NCBI GenBank assembly: GCA_017508505.1
Contig: JAFVYT010000055.1
Location: 1-10,944 of the forward strand
Source: Clostridia bacterium
GTDB lineage: Bacteria; Bacillota_A; Clostridia; Oscillospirales; SIG627
Direction of reading: 5' to 3'
Length of the DNA: 10,944 nt
How positions within the stretch are numbered: the first letter of the stretch is position 1; each line of letters starts with the position of its first letter. A program made the position numbers and the translations under genes. Shown one piece after another: positions 1 to 6,056 of this stretch. The notes beneath the pieces are model-generated. The model saw nothing but the letters and a program-made list of their open reading frames with translations, did not search any database and had not been told where the DNA came from.

Positions 1-489
1 GCTGACGGCGGCAAGGACCTTGTCGCGGTCGGTATTGATCTCCTCGATGTCCATGGTGGCGATGATCAGACGGAGCTGACCGAAGATGATATCCTTGGAG
101 AGCTCCTGAATCTCGGAAAGCTGCAGACCCAAGAGGCGCTCTGCCGCATTCTGCATCACCCCGGGCTCCGTGGAGATACCGACGGTAAAGCGAGAGGGCA
201 CGTCAATACGGATGTTCTGACGGGAAAGGGCATTCTTCAGGTCCACCTGAATGGAAATGGGGGTCAGATCCAAATACTGATAGGACTGAAAGACGGGAAC
301 GATGAACTCCGCACCGCCGTGGATACACTTGGCAGAGCGGTTGGTGCCGTCCTTGTTTTTTCCGATGGAGCCGTACACCACGAGGATCTTGTCGGAGGGA
401 CACTTTTTATACCGTGAGCACGCCCAAACGATAAAGGAAAACAAAACCAGAACGATTGCACAAACGAGAATGATAACGCCGGATTCCAT
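1..489 (-). CDS. Flotillin-like SPFH/band-7 membrane protein, N-terminal part (runs off left edge)
   Basis: The 163 visible residues are the N-terminus of a flotillin (YuaG/FloT type), a membrane scaffold that oligomerises in ordered lipid domains of the cytoplasmic membrane. A single hydrophobic segment spans about residues 5-23 (MESGVIILVCAIVLVLF...), followed by a basic, Cys-containing juxtamembrane stretch (CSRYKKCPSDKILVVYG, near residues 28-44) that is a hallmark of bacterial flotillins. The SPFH domain then begins, with a visible DVPSRFTVGIST strand. The C-terminal coiled-coil half lies outside the window. The ATG at 489 is preceded by GGAGGT seven bases upstream, which fixes the start. 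It lies 47 bp downstream of an NfeD-family gene, the same pairing as B. subtilis yuaF-yuaG, which strengthens the call. It is presumably co-transcribed from the promoter at 1775-1803. Confidence 0.9.
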   Translation of the reverse strand, partial: MESGVIILVCAIVLVLFSFIVWACSRYKKCPSDKILVVYGSIGKNKDGTNRSAKCIHGGAEFIVPVFQSYQYLDLTPISIQVDLKNALSRQNIRIDVPSRFTVGISTEPGVMQNAAERLLGLQLSEIQELSKDIIFGQLRLIIATMDIEEINTDRDKVLAAVS

Positions 490-536
490 TGTAATACCTC
501 CAATAATAAAATGTATATGTGAACTTGATCGGTTCC

Positions 537-1172
537 TTATTTACGCTTGACCACCAGGGTAGCCTGACCGCTGAGCCCCGTGACCAGCACCTCCTGACCC
601 GTGACAAGGTCAGTGCTCTCGTCGGTGACGGCGTCCCGCTCCACAAAGCTGCCCTGGAGCATCAGATTGATCTTCCCCACCCCGGAGCGAGCCGCAGGCA
701 CGGTCAAATACACCTTGCCCGAGACCCCGAGGGCATTGCGGTTGTCAAGGTTTCCCGCCCCCCGAAGACGCATCACGCCCCGCATCAAAAAGGCCAAGAG
801 AAGCATCATCAAGGATCCGCCCAAAAAGGCAGAGGAGAAGGAAAGCCAAAGGGGAAGCCGCGCCTGCTCCATCCCGTAGCCAATCCAACCGAACACCACG
901 AGAAAGGCAATAATGCCACGGACGGTGAACACCCGAAGGGCGTCCAGCCCCGTGGGATCCGGATCTGCTTCGGGGAGCTCCTCGGAAAAGATGCCGTCTC
1001 CGTCTCCCTCTACGTCTACGTCTACGTCCGCATCCACGTCCGCGTCCGCCCCCTCGGAGCCGAGCCCGATGAGCATCAAAACCGTCTGAATCACAAGGAT
1101 CAGGGTTGAGGGGATGGCCACCAAAAGAAAGATCTGTGCCAAAAGACTCAAAGAATTCCACCAAACAAGCAT
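537..1172 (-). CDS. NfeD/YuaF-like membrane protein with acidic linker and C-terminal OB fold
   Basis: A 211-residue integral membrane protein that most likely works with the adjacent flotillin, as YuaF does with FloT. Hydrophobic segments lie near residues 8-37, 84-104 and 106-133. The C-terminal part (about 145-211, beginning NALGVSGKVYLTVPA and containing GKINLMLQG, VTGQEVLVTGLSG and TLVV) is a small beta-barrel of the NfeD OB-fold type, ending in basic KRK. Between the first two membrane segments is an Asp-rich linker (residues 41-60, repeated D-V/D-A then DGDG) followed by more acidic residues to about 72. The ATG at 1172 follows an excellent AGGAGG that starts right after the stop codon of the upstream DUF1836 gene (15-bp gap), so the two are translationally close and surely one operon. 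The acidic linker is an unusual addition; its role (cation binding, spacing) is unknown. Family call is firm, function is inferred from the neighbour. Confidence 0.88.
   Translation of the reverse strand: MLVWWNSLSLLAQIFLLVAIPSTLILVIQTVLMLIGLGSEGADADVDADVDVDVEGDGDGIFSEELPEADPDPTGLDALRVFTVRGIIAFLVVFGWIGYGMEQARLPLWLSFSSAFLGGSLMMLLLAFLMRGVMRLRGAGNLDNRNALGVSGKVYLTVPAARSGVGKINLMLQGSFVERDAVTDESTDLVTGQEVLVTGLSGQATLVVKRK
996..1050 (-). repeat. Degenerate hexanucleotide tandem repeat inside the NfeD-like gene
   Basis: On the plus strand the unit tctacg recurs three times without change and continues as tccgca, tccacg, tccgcg; on the left side cgtctc units continue it. Read on the coding strand it is a GAC-GYN series that encodes alternating Asp-Val/Asp-Ala and then Asp-Gly pairs. 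Unit length is two codons, so gain or loss of a unit would keep the frame and change only linker length. Confidence 0.75.
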
Positions 1173-1187
1173 ATCGAATTCCTCCTT

Positions 1188-1742
1188 TTATTCCAATGAT
1201 GAAAGCTGCATCTCGGCGGTGCGGCGCGCACGGGAGGCGATGTGTCCCCAGGCCATGATCTGCAAAACCTCGAAAAGCTTCGATTTGACCCCGTCCACCG
1301 TCTCCGAATAATCCTCCAGGGCAAGAGAGGTCGCCTCCTTGACCGCCGCCTCGTCCAAAGAGGCGTAAGGGAGAAGGGAGAGAAGATTGACAAAAAGGTG
1401 ATAAAGCTCGCTGTCGTCAATGCGGTCGTCACTCTGATCGCTCAGGTCTCCGTTGAGATAGGAGATGAGGCGGCAAGCTCCCTCCAGCGGGAGCGAATCC
1501 TTCAGGAAGTTGATACAAACGATGCGGGCAAACTGGCTTTTGGTATACTGCCGCCGTACAGGAGAGGATACAAAGCCCCGCTTGACCCAATTCTGAATGT
1601 GATAGGGCTCAAGCCCCGTCATAATGGAGACCTGAGAAAGCGTAATCCCGCCTGCGGCAAAAATACCGTCGAACAAAGCTCTCGAGCAGTTCTTTTTCGA
1701 TTCGGAGACCTCAATGGTCGTCCCCGGCAGAGTCATCACCAC
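1188..1742 (-). CDS. DUF1836 family MerR-like DNA-binding protein
   Basis: A 184-residue protein matching the DUF1836 family, found mainly in Firmicutes and thought to be helix-turn-helix regulators. The visible DNA-binding part is residues 26-75: ALFDGIFAAGGITLSQVS followed by TGLEPYHIQNWVKRGFV and a basic wing-like RRQYTKSQFARI, which resembles the MerR winged helix. The C-terminal half is helical and acidic (LSDQSDDRIDDSELYHLF), probably for dimerisation or effector sensing. The start is ambiguous: GTG at 1742, GTG at 1739 or ATG at 1736. An AAGGTG lies 7, 10 and 13 bases upstream of these, so GTG 1742 fits best. It is first in the operon with the NfeD-like and flotillin genes, so it may control that operon and itself; the promoter upstream contains a palindrome. 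The regulatory role is inferred, and no ligand can be guessed from the sequence. Confidence 0.87.
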   Translation of the reverse strand: MVMTLPGTTIEVSESKKNCSRALFDGIFAAGGITLSQVSIMTGLEPYHIQNWVKRGFVSSPVRRQYTKSQFARIVCINFLKDSLPLEGACRLISYLNGDLSDQSDDRIDDSELYHLFVNLLSLLPYASLDEAAVKEATSLALEDYSETVDGVKSKLFEVLQIMAWGHIASRARRTAEMQLSSLE

Positions 1743-1774
1743 CCGCGTTCACCTTCCCTTCCTGATGTGTCTTT

Positions 1775-1803
1775 ATTCTATCACACGGTCACGTGATTGT
1801 CAA
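1775..1803 (-). promoter_or_regulatory. Sigma-A promoter of the DUF1836-NfeD-flotillin operon
   Basis: Read on the minus strand: -35 TTGACA (1798-1803), a 17-bp spacer, and -10 TAGAAT (1775-1780). This is a near-consensus housekeeping promoter 33 bp before the DUF1836 start. The rest of the 129-bp gap up to 1871 holds only this promoter, an A/T-rich stretch upstream of it and the terminator of the preceding gene. Confidence 0.85.
1780..1797. promoter_or_regulatory. Palindrome in promoter spacer, candidate operator
   Basis: The spacer between -35 and -10 consists almost entirely of an imperfect 18-bp inverted repeat (ATCAC at one end, GTGAT at the other) that contains the perfect 8-bp palindrome TCACGTGA at 1789-1796. 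MerR-family proteins bind spacer palindromes of this position, but normally with 19-20 bp spacing; here it is 17 bp, so repression by occlusion is more likely than DNA-twisting activation. Binding by the DUF1836 product is an inference. Confidence 0.4.
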
Positions 1804-1830
1804 TAGTAATTATGAAATATTTTTGAATGC

Positions 1831-1861
1831 AAAAAAAGAGCACCTCCGAGGGGAGGTGCTC
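1831..1861 (-). terminator. Intrinsic terminator of the hydrolase cluster
   Basis: A perfect 10-bp stem (1838-1847 with 1852-1861, GAGCACCTCC/GGAGGTGCTC) with a 4-base loop. On the minus strand it is followed by seven T residues (1831-1837). It starts 11 bp after the stop codon of the alkaline-phosphatase-like gene and separates it from the downstream promoter. Confidence 0.93.
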
Positions 1862-1871
1862 ACAAGGTGCT

Positions 1872-2678
1872 TTACAGCGTATCCCTTGGGATGGCACGGT
1901 AAAAATGGGTGATGCACAGATCCTCGGGCATATCCAGCCCGTGGGAGCCGCAGCCCCCGTCGATCTCGTGACAGCCGTGATCCATCCCAAAGCCCAAAAG
2001 GGTGTTGTGTCCCTTCCAATGGGTACGGATCATTTCCGCGAAGGTGCAAAAGGTGTGCACGTTGGAGCGCAGCTCTCCGAGTGCCTCCACGGACTCCGGG
2101 CCGGTCTTGTGCATCACGGAATCGTAATTTCCGTTGTAGACCACCACAAAGTCGTACTCATCCTTCAGGATGATCTCTGCCGCCTTGGCGTTGACCTGAT
2201 CGATGCTCTGATCAATAAAGTAGTCCATTTCCCTCTCCAAAAAGATCTTGGAAAGGCTGCACTTCCCGTAGGCAACGATGACGGGCTTTTTCCCCGCACG
2301 AAGGAGCGCGTCAAAGAGGGTGTCAATGGTAATGACGGGCTTTTCGTACCTTTGGATCCCGTGAACCGAGGGCTGAGCCCCCGTATACATGGTGCCGAAG
2401 CAAACGGGCGTCACAGAGGGCATCACCGTTTGGAGGGGCAGCTCCAGCTCCGTGGCAGACACAAGCTCCCGAAAGAGCTGAGGGTATTTTTCATACACCC
2501 AACGGGCGATGGCGTCGGGGTTATACATAAAAACGCGATCCGCCTTCTCTTCTCCGAAAACCGAGGTAACATACTCCGTCAGAGCCTCGTTGGGAGCGGC
2601 GGCGTGGGCGGGTGCAGAAACCCCCATTGCACCCGCAAAAGCGGCGCAGAGGGTATCCAAAGAGGCTTCAATGGACAT
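1872..2678 (-). CDS. Alkaline phosphatase superfamily protein (phosphodiesterase/pyrophosphatase-like)
   Basis: A 268-residue metal-dependent hydrolase of the alkaline phosphatase fold. Visible elements in order: a helical lead of about 47 residues; a first strand with RVFMYNPDAI (50-57), where D55 is the likely first metal ligand; the nucleophile segment PSVTPVCFGTMYTG (87-100), with T90 aligned to the catalytic Thr of NPP/phosphonoacetate-hydrolase-type enzymes, followed by PSVHGI; YDSVMHKTGPES (185-196) with D186 and H190 as ligands; MDHG (232-235); and GSHGLDMPEDL (244-254) with H246. The metal site therefore looks complete and the enzyme is probably active on a phospho- or sulfo-ester; the substrate cannot be told. 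There is no signal peptide, so it is likely cytoplasmic. The ATG at 2678 has AAGGAG ten bases upstream. It is the last gene of its operon, 63 bp after the frameshifted esterase. Confidence 0.85.
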   Translation of the reverse strand: MSIEASLDTLCAAFAGAMGVSAPAHAAAPNEALTEYVTSVFGEEKADRVFMYNPDAIARWVYEKYPQLFRELVSATELELPLQTVMPSVTPVCFGTMYTGAQPSVHGIQRYEKPVITIDTLFDALLRAGKKPVIVAYGKCSLSKIFLEREMDYFIDQSIDQVNAKAAEIILKDEYDFVVVYNGNYDSVMHKTGPESVEALGELRSNVHTFCTFAEMIRTHWKGHNTLLGFGMDHGCHEIDGGCGSHGLDMPEDLCITHFYRAIPRDTL

Positions 2679-2741
2679 AGACCTTGAACTCCTTTTCCTT
2701 TTTTAGAGAATGAGGGCACCTCATCGGCAACGTCATCCGAG

Positions 2742-3520
2742 TCAGCCCGTTACCTCCGTATTGCTCGTTTTTTTGTACTGGGTCATAATCCAGTGGGTCG
2801 CACTCTTCATATCGATCTCGTGAGTGCCGTCAAATATATCCAGATACACCCGTGCATCCGGGTATTTTTCAAGGATCCTGTGAAAGAGCTCCAGACTGTG
2901 AGAAGCAGGCACCACGGGATCCCGTTTTCCGTGGAAGAGCTTGACGTTGGCACGGGCGATCCCGTCCAGATAGGCAATGGGTGAGCGGCGAAGCATCTCC
3001 TCCCGATCCGTGCCGCAGCAAGCGTACACGTGCTTTCCGTAGCGGGGGTTCTCCTCTGCCCAGCGAGCCAAATCCACAATGGGCACGGCGGCCCCCACAG
3101 CCTTAAAATACTCCGGGATCATCCCCGCCATCAAAAGGGCCATATGCCCTCCCCCGGAAAGCCCGAGGAGAAAGATGTTGTCTCGGTCGACCTTTTCCCG
3201 CTCCAGAACGTAGTCAATGGCCTCCTTGATATCGCTTTTGGCATACTCGGAGCCCATTGCCTTTTTCAGTTCGGGATTGCCGATGCAGTTTTTTCCGCGG
3301 AATTCAGGCAAAAGCAAATGAAAGTTATACGTTTCGGCCACGGGGAGCATTTTTTTGATCTGATTCTCACGGCCGAAGCTCCAGGTATGAAGCCCAACCA
3401 GAAGCGGTCTCGGATCCTCCCCAAGGCACGGTAAAACAGAGACGGCTGGAGAGTACCGTCGAGAGCGGAGGGGACGAGAAGCTCCTCCCGTAACAGCTTT
3501 CCTTTTTCCGATTCATTCAT
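2742..3520 (-). pseudogene. Alpha/beta hydrolase (prolyl-oligopeptidase-like esterase) with a one-base frameshift
   Basis: Two reading frames together give one alpha/beta hydrolase of about 259 residues. The first runs from ATG 3520 (AAGGAG five bases upstream) through MNESEKGKLLREELL... to FYRALG; the second resumes at EDPRPLLVGLHTWSFGREN and continues to the stop at 2742. The junction is the G run at 3419-3422 (four G on the coding strand); five would restore one frame, TTG GGG GAG GAT. The catalytic triad is intact in the downstream part: Ser in GLSGGGHMAL (near 3156-3158), Asp in GKRDPVVP and His in DGTHEID. There is no signal peptide. Without correction translation would stop early, at 3266, before the nucleophile. 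This may be a true recent mutation or a homopolymer base-calling error. It sits between a lipoprotein hydrolase and an alkaline-phosphatase-like gene in the same operon. Confidence 0.82.
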
Positions 3521-3563
3521 AGCTTCTCCTTTCCCACAAAGGCTTTTGGCACCGTATCGTTTT

Positions 3564-4475
3564 TTATCCGACTCCCACGGAGGAGGTGCGGTATTCCTCC
3601 GGAATCGCGGGGGTGGAGCGGGTGGCTCTCTTTGCGGCGGCCAGAAGGGCCGTGGCGTCCTCGGCCTTCAGCCTCCCGCGGTAGGTAAGGGTCTCGGGAT
3701 CGATATCAAACACCGTCTCTACAAGGGTCGCCGCCGCAAGGTAGCTGCCGTTGTAGGAGGGGTGGGACTTGTCGGTGCTGTAGAGCTCAAGGGGGCTGTC
3801 GCTCCCGAAAAGATCGAAAAAGGCAAGTCCCGCGTGGGCCACAGGGATTCCAAGCTCATCCCCGATGGCCTGATAGGAGGCGGCAAGCCGCCAGGTCATG
3901 CTTTCATTTGTCCAATTGCGCCCCGTCAGGGTATCGCTCCCCGTTTTCCTGCCCCAAGTGGAGTAAAGGATGGGAATCGCACCGTGTTCACGGATGCGCG
4001 CCACGAGGGTGCGCACGGCCTTGTAAAACAAGGCAGGTTCCGAGGCGGGACGGACGCTTTGCTCCTGAAGGATGACAAAGTCGTACTGCTTCTCCCCCGA
4101 AAGGGCACGGATCACCTTGGCCCCGTAGGTGTCCGAGGGGCTGGCGTGCTTTTCCAGCGTATGGCCACCCTTGGTGATCTCATCCACCGTGAGACGAACC
4201 CCCGCGGAGCGTGCCATCTGCTGAAAGAGGGCGGTGGGCATATCGTTATAATAGGTGTAGCTGTTCCCGATGAACAAAACGGAATAGACCCTTTGTGCCT
4301 CCTCGGTTTCGGAGGCGGGGGTCTCTTCGGGCTCCGTCGGCGTAGCGGGGGTCACGTCCCCCGCCTCGGTCTCCTCTGCCGTTTCGGAAAGAGGGCGAAG
4401 CGACTGCGGTGCGCATCCTGCCGAAAGAAGGAGCGTCAAGACAAGTAAAAGAACAAGGGCCGAGCGTTTTTTCAT
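3564..4475 (-). CDS. Lipoprotein with SGNH-hydrolase domain (DUF4886-like)
   Basis: A 303-residue exported lipoprotein. Residues 1-21 are a lipoprotein signal (basic MKKR, hydrophobic core, lipobox LSAGC with C21 as the lipidated residue). A Thr/Pro/Glu-rich, low-complexity linker follows (about 30-62). The SGNH-type domain begins at YSVLFIGNSYTYYNDMP (64-80), with S72 as nucleophile; a block-II glycine is in TKGGHTL (101-107), YDFVILQEQS (131-140) forms the next conserved strand, and DKSHPSYNGSYLAA (235-248) carries the Asp-x-x-His pair (D235, H238). The enzyme is predicted to cleave an ester, perhaps an acyl group on a glycan, on the outer face of the membrane. ATG 4475 has GGAGG nine bases upstream. 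It is first in the cluster with the esterase (43 bp on) and the phosphatase-like gene. Substrate is unknown. Confidence 0.85.
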   Translation of the reverse strand: MKKRSALVLLLVLTLLLSAGCAPQSLRPLSETAEETEAGDVTPATPTEPEETPASETEEAQRVYSVLFIGNSYTYYNDMPTALFQQMARSAGVRLTVDEITKGGHTLEKHASPSDTYGAKVIRALSGEKQYDFVILQEQSVRPASEPALFYKAVRTLVARIREHGAIPILYSTWGRKTGSDTLTGRNWTNESMTWRLAASYQAIGDELGIPVAHAGLAFFDLFGSDSPLELYSTDKSHPSYNGSYLAAATLVETVFDIDPETLTYRGRLKAEDATALLAAAKRATRSTPAIPEEYRTSSVGVG

Positions 4476-4508
4476 CGTTTTTTTCCTCCGTTTTTTAGTC
4501 TTTTTCTC

Positions 4509-4538
4509 ATTGTATCACAACAAGGCCCATAAGACCAA
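4509..4538 (-). promoter_or_regulatory. Probable extended -10 promoter of the hydrolase cluster
   Basis: On the minus strand there is a -10 TACAAT (4509-4514) preceded by TGA, that is a TGn extended -10 element, and a weak -35 TTGGTC (4533-4538) at 18-bp spacing. It lies 34 bp before the lipoprotein start in the 120-bp gap after the GH28 gene. No strong terminator is visible in that gap, so read-through from the GH28 gene is also possible. Confidence 0.55.
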
Positions 4539-4595
4539 TACGAAAAAAACCGACGAGGAATAACAAAGCGTTATAGAAGAGGGGGCGCGATGGGT

Positions 4596-5885
4596 TCACA
4601 GGGTAAAATCCGAATCGGTAACGGTAACGTCCTCGCACCCCTCCAAAGAAGCAAGCCCCTTCCACTCCGAGGCAAGGCTCTCGGGAATGCGAAAGCGAAC
4701 ACCCGAAAGGGTCACGTGCTCGGCACCCTTGCCCCAAAGGGCATACCACCCCTTTTCATCGGGAGCGCGCTCATCCAGAACGTAGAGGGAATCCATCATC
4801 TCTACCGAAAGATTATCGAGGGTGATATGGGAGATCATCCCCTTCTCCTCCGCTACGAAATGGGAGGAGCACATCGCACGGGCGGAAAGACCGCGCACGG
4901 TCACGTCGCGGATGAAGGCACCGTTCTCCTGAAAGAAGCGCACGGGGAAGGAAACCTGATCCGCGCGGATATTCTCCGCCAAAACGCGGGAAATGCTGAC
5001 ACCGCCGCGCTTTTTATAGGAGGTGATGAATTCGATCACCGTGCCTGCGCGGGCCACGGTGAGCCCCGAGATATTCACGTTTCGGATCTCGCCCGTACCG
5101 ACTCCCACCCGCACGGCCACCGCCGAGGTGGACAGAACGCAGTCGGAGATCTTCACGTGCTCACACACCGTCTTGCCCGACAAAAGGCGAGCGGCGGTGG
5201 CGCGGACGGTGATGGCGTCGTCCCCCGTGGTGATGATGCAGTCGGACACCGTCACAAAGCGGCAGGTATCGATATCGATGCCGTCGGTATTGGCGTGGGT
5301 GGGCTCGTTTTGGATGCTCAGCCCCCGCACGCGCACCCTCTCACAGCCGTAAAGGAACACGCACCAGCAGGGGGAATCCACAATGGAAAAATCCGTCAGC
5401 AGGACGTTTTCACACTCCACGAAAACCATCAGCTGACCGGGGCGAAGGGTCTCTTTATTCTTGGCCTTGGCAATGCCGTAGCCCCAAGTATAGTTGAAGG
5501 ATTTACAGCGGTGGGGCTCCTCAAAAAAGGCCTCCCCCGAGCCATCCACCGTGCCGCAGCCCGTGACGGAAACCCCCGTCCTGTGATGGGCGATGATCAG
5601 GTGATGACCCGTCCACTCCTCCTTGTCGCTTCCGTAGTTTTCGGGATAAGCGTCAAGGGCGTTGTAATCCCCGAGGTCGGTGCTTGCCTTCAGGACAGCA
5701 CCCGCCTCCAGATGCAGCTCCACGTGATCCCCGAGGAAAAGGCTCCCCGTGACAAAGACCCCCGCAGGCACCGTCACTCTGCCGCCGCCCGCGGACGAGA
5801 CCGCATCAATGGCCGCCTGAATGGCGCGGGTGTTCACCACCTCGCCCCCCGGGACGGCACCGTAATCCAAAATTGATGTGTTCAT
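4596..5885 (-). CDS. Glycoside hydrolase family 28-like protein (polygalacturonase fold)
   Basis: A 429-residue right-handed beta-helix protein of the GH28 type, the family that hydrolyses galacturonan and related pectic chains by inversion. The N-terminus is typical (ILDYGAVPGG, NTRAIQAAIDAV, SSAGGGRVTVPAGVFVTGSLFL). The catalytic-site motifs NTDGIDID (199-206, D201) and TGDDAI (220-225, D222 and D223) are present. The GHG histidine motif expected some 20-30 residues later is not there; the sequence reads LSTSAVAVRVGVGTG (251-265), and no RIK motif is evident. It therefore belongs to a divergent GH28 branch, and its activity may differ from classical polygalacturonases. There is no signal peptide, so it probably acts in the cytoplasm on imported oligosaccharides. 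ATG 5885 has GGAGG seven bases upstream. It has its own promoter and is followed by the lipoprotein hydrolase. Confidence 0.88.
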   Translation of the reverse strand: MNTSILDYGAVPGGEVVNTRAIQAAIDAVSSAGGGRVTVPAGVFVTGSLFLGDHVELHLEAGAVLKASTDLGDYNALDAYPENYGSDKEEWTGHHLIIAHHRTGVSVTGCGTVDGSGEAFFEEPHRCKSFNYTWGYGIAKAKNKETLRPGQLMVFVECENVLLTDFSIVDSPCWCVFLYGCERVRVRGLSIQNEPTHANTDGIDIDTCRFVTVSDCIITTGDDAITVRATAARLLSGKTVCEHVKISDCVLSTSAVAVRVGVGTGEIRNVNISGLTVARAGTVIEFITSYKKRGGVSISRVLAENIRADQVSFPVRFFQENGAFIRDVTVRGLSARAMCSSHFVAEEKGMISHITLDNLSVEMMDSLYVLDERAPDEKGWYALWGKGAEHVTLSGVRFRIPESLASEWKGLASLEGCEDVTVTDSDFTL

Positions 5886-5916
5886 TCTCTTCCCTCCCGA
5901 TTTCTCATTTCACTCC

Positions 5917-5945
5917 ATTATACCAAGGAAAAAGCGGGGTGTAAA
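5917..5945 (-). promoter_or_regulatory. Sigma-A promoter of the GH28-like gene
   Basis: On the minus strand: -35 TTTACA (5940-5945), a 17-bp spacer ending in TGG, and a perfect -10 TATAAT (5917-5922); the TGG gives an extended -10. It ends 31 bp before the GH28 start. Confidence 0.88.
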
Positions 5946-5950
5946 GGGAA

Positions 5951-5974
5951 CGGAAAACGAAATACTTTCGTCCG
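5951..5974. promoter_or_regulatory. Inverted repeat just upstream of the GH28 promoter, candidate regulator site
   Basis: A perfect CGAAA-TAC-TTTCG repeat (5958-5970) is flanked by a second matching pair, CGGA (5951-5954) and TCCG (5971-5974), with three extra A residues on one side. It begins 5 bp upstream of the -35 box, a place usual for activator sites. No known operator consensus is recognised. Confidence 0.35.
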
Positions 5975-5996
5975 CCTCTTTTTTCCCCTCAGGGGT

Positions 5997-6026
5997 AAAA
6001 AATATCCCCCCGTAAAACGGGGGGAT
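5997..6026 (-). terminator. Intrinsic terminator of the SipW-type exported protein gene
   Basis: A perfect 9-bp stem (6004-6012 with 6018-6026, ATCCCCCCG/CGGGGGGAT) with loop TAAAA, followed on the minus strand by ATTTTTT (5997-6003). It begins 30 bp after the stop codon of the exported protein gene. Confidence 0.92.
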
Positions 6027-6056
6027 TCTTCAGGCTTTTTAAAGAATTTGATCTGA

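Noticed and set aside
996..1050. CRISPR-like array or minisatellite independent of coding
   Set aside because: The six-base unit lies in frame within a membrane-protein gene and codes for a sensible acidic linker; there are no spacers.
1827..2687. Plus-strand open reading frame opposite the AlkP-like gene
   Set aside because: It begins within the terminator of the minus-strand gene, and its product has no family resemblance; the minus-strand product has a complete metal site.
3405..3430. Programmed -1 ribosomal frameshifting in the esterase gene
   Set aside because: There is no classical X-XXY-YYZ slippery heptamer or obvious downstream stimulator; a one-base deletion in the G run explains the data more simply.
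4541..4580. Terminator after the GH28-like gene
   Set aside because: A run of T exists on the minus strand near 4544-4550, but the sequence before it forms only very weak 3-4 bp stems.
4590..5876. Long open reading frame on the plus strand opposite the GH28-like gene
   Set aside because: It mirrors a well-supported gene in G+C-rich codons, has His/Gly/Arg-rich low-information sequence, no family motif and no convincing ribosome site.
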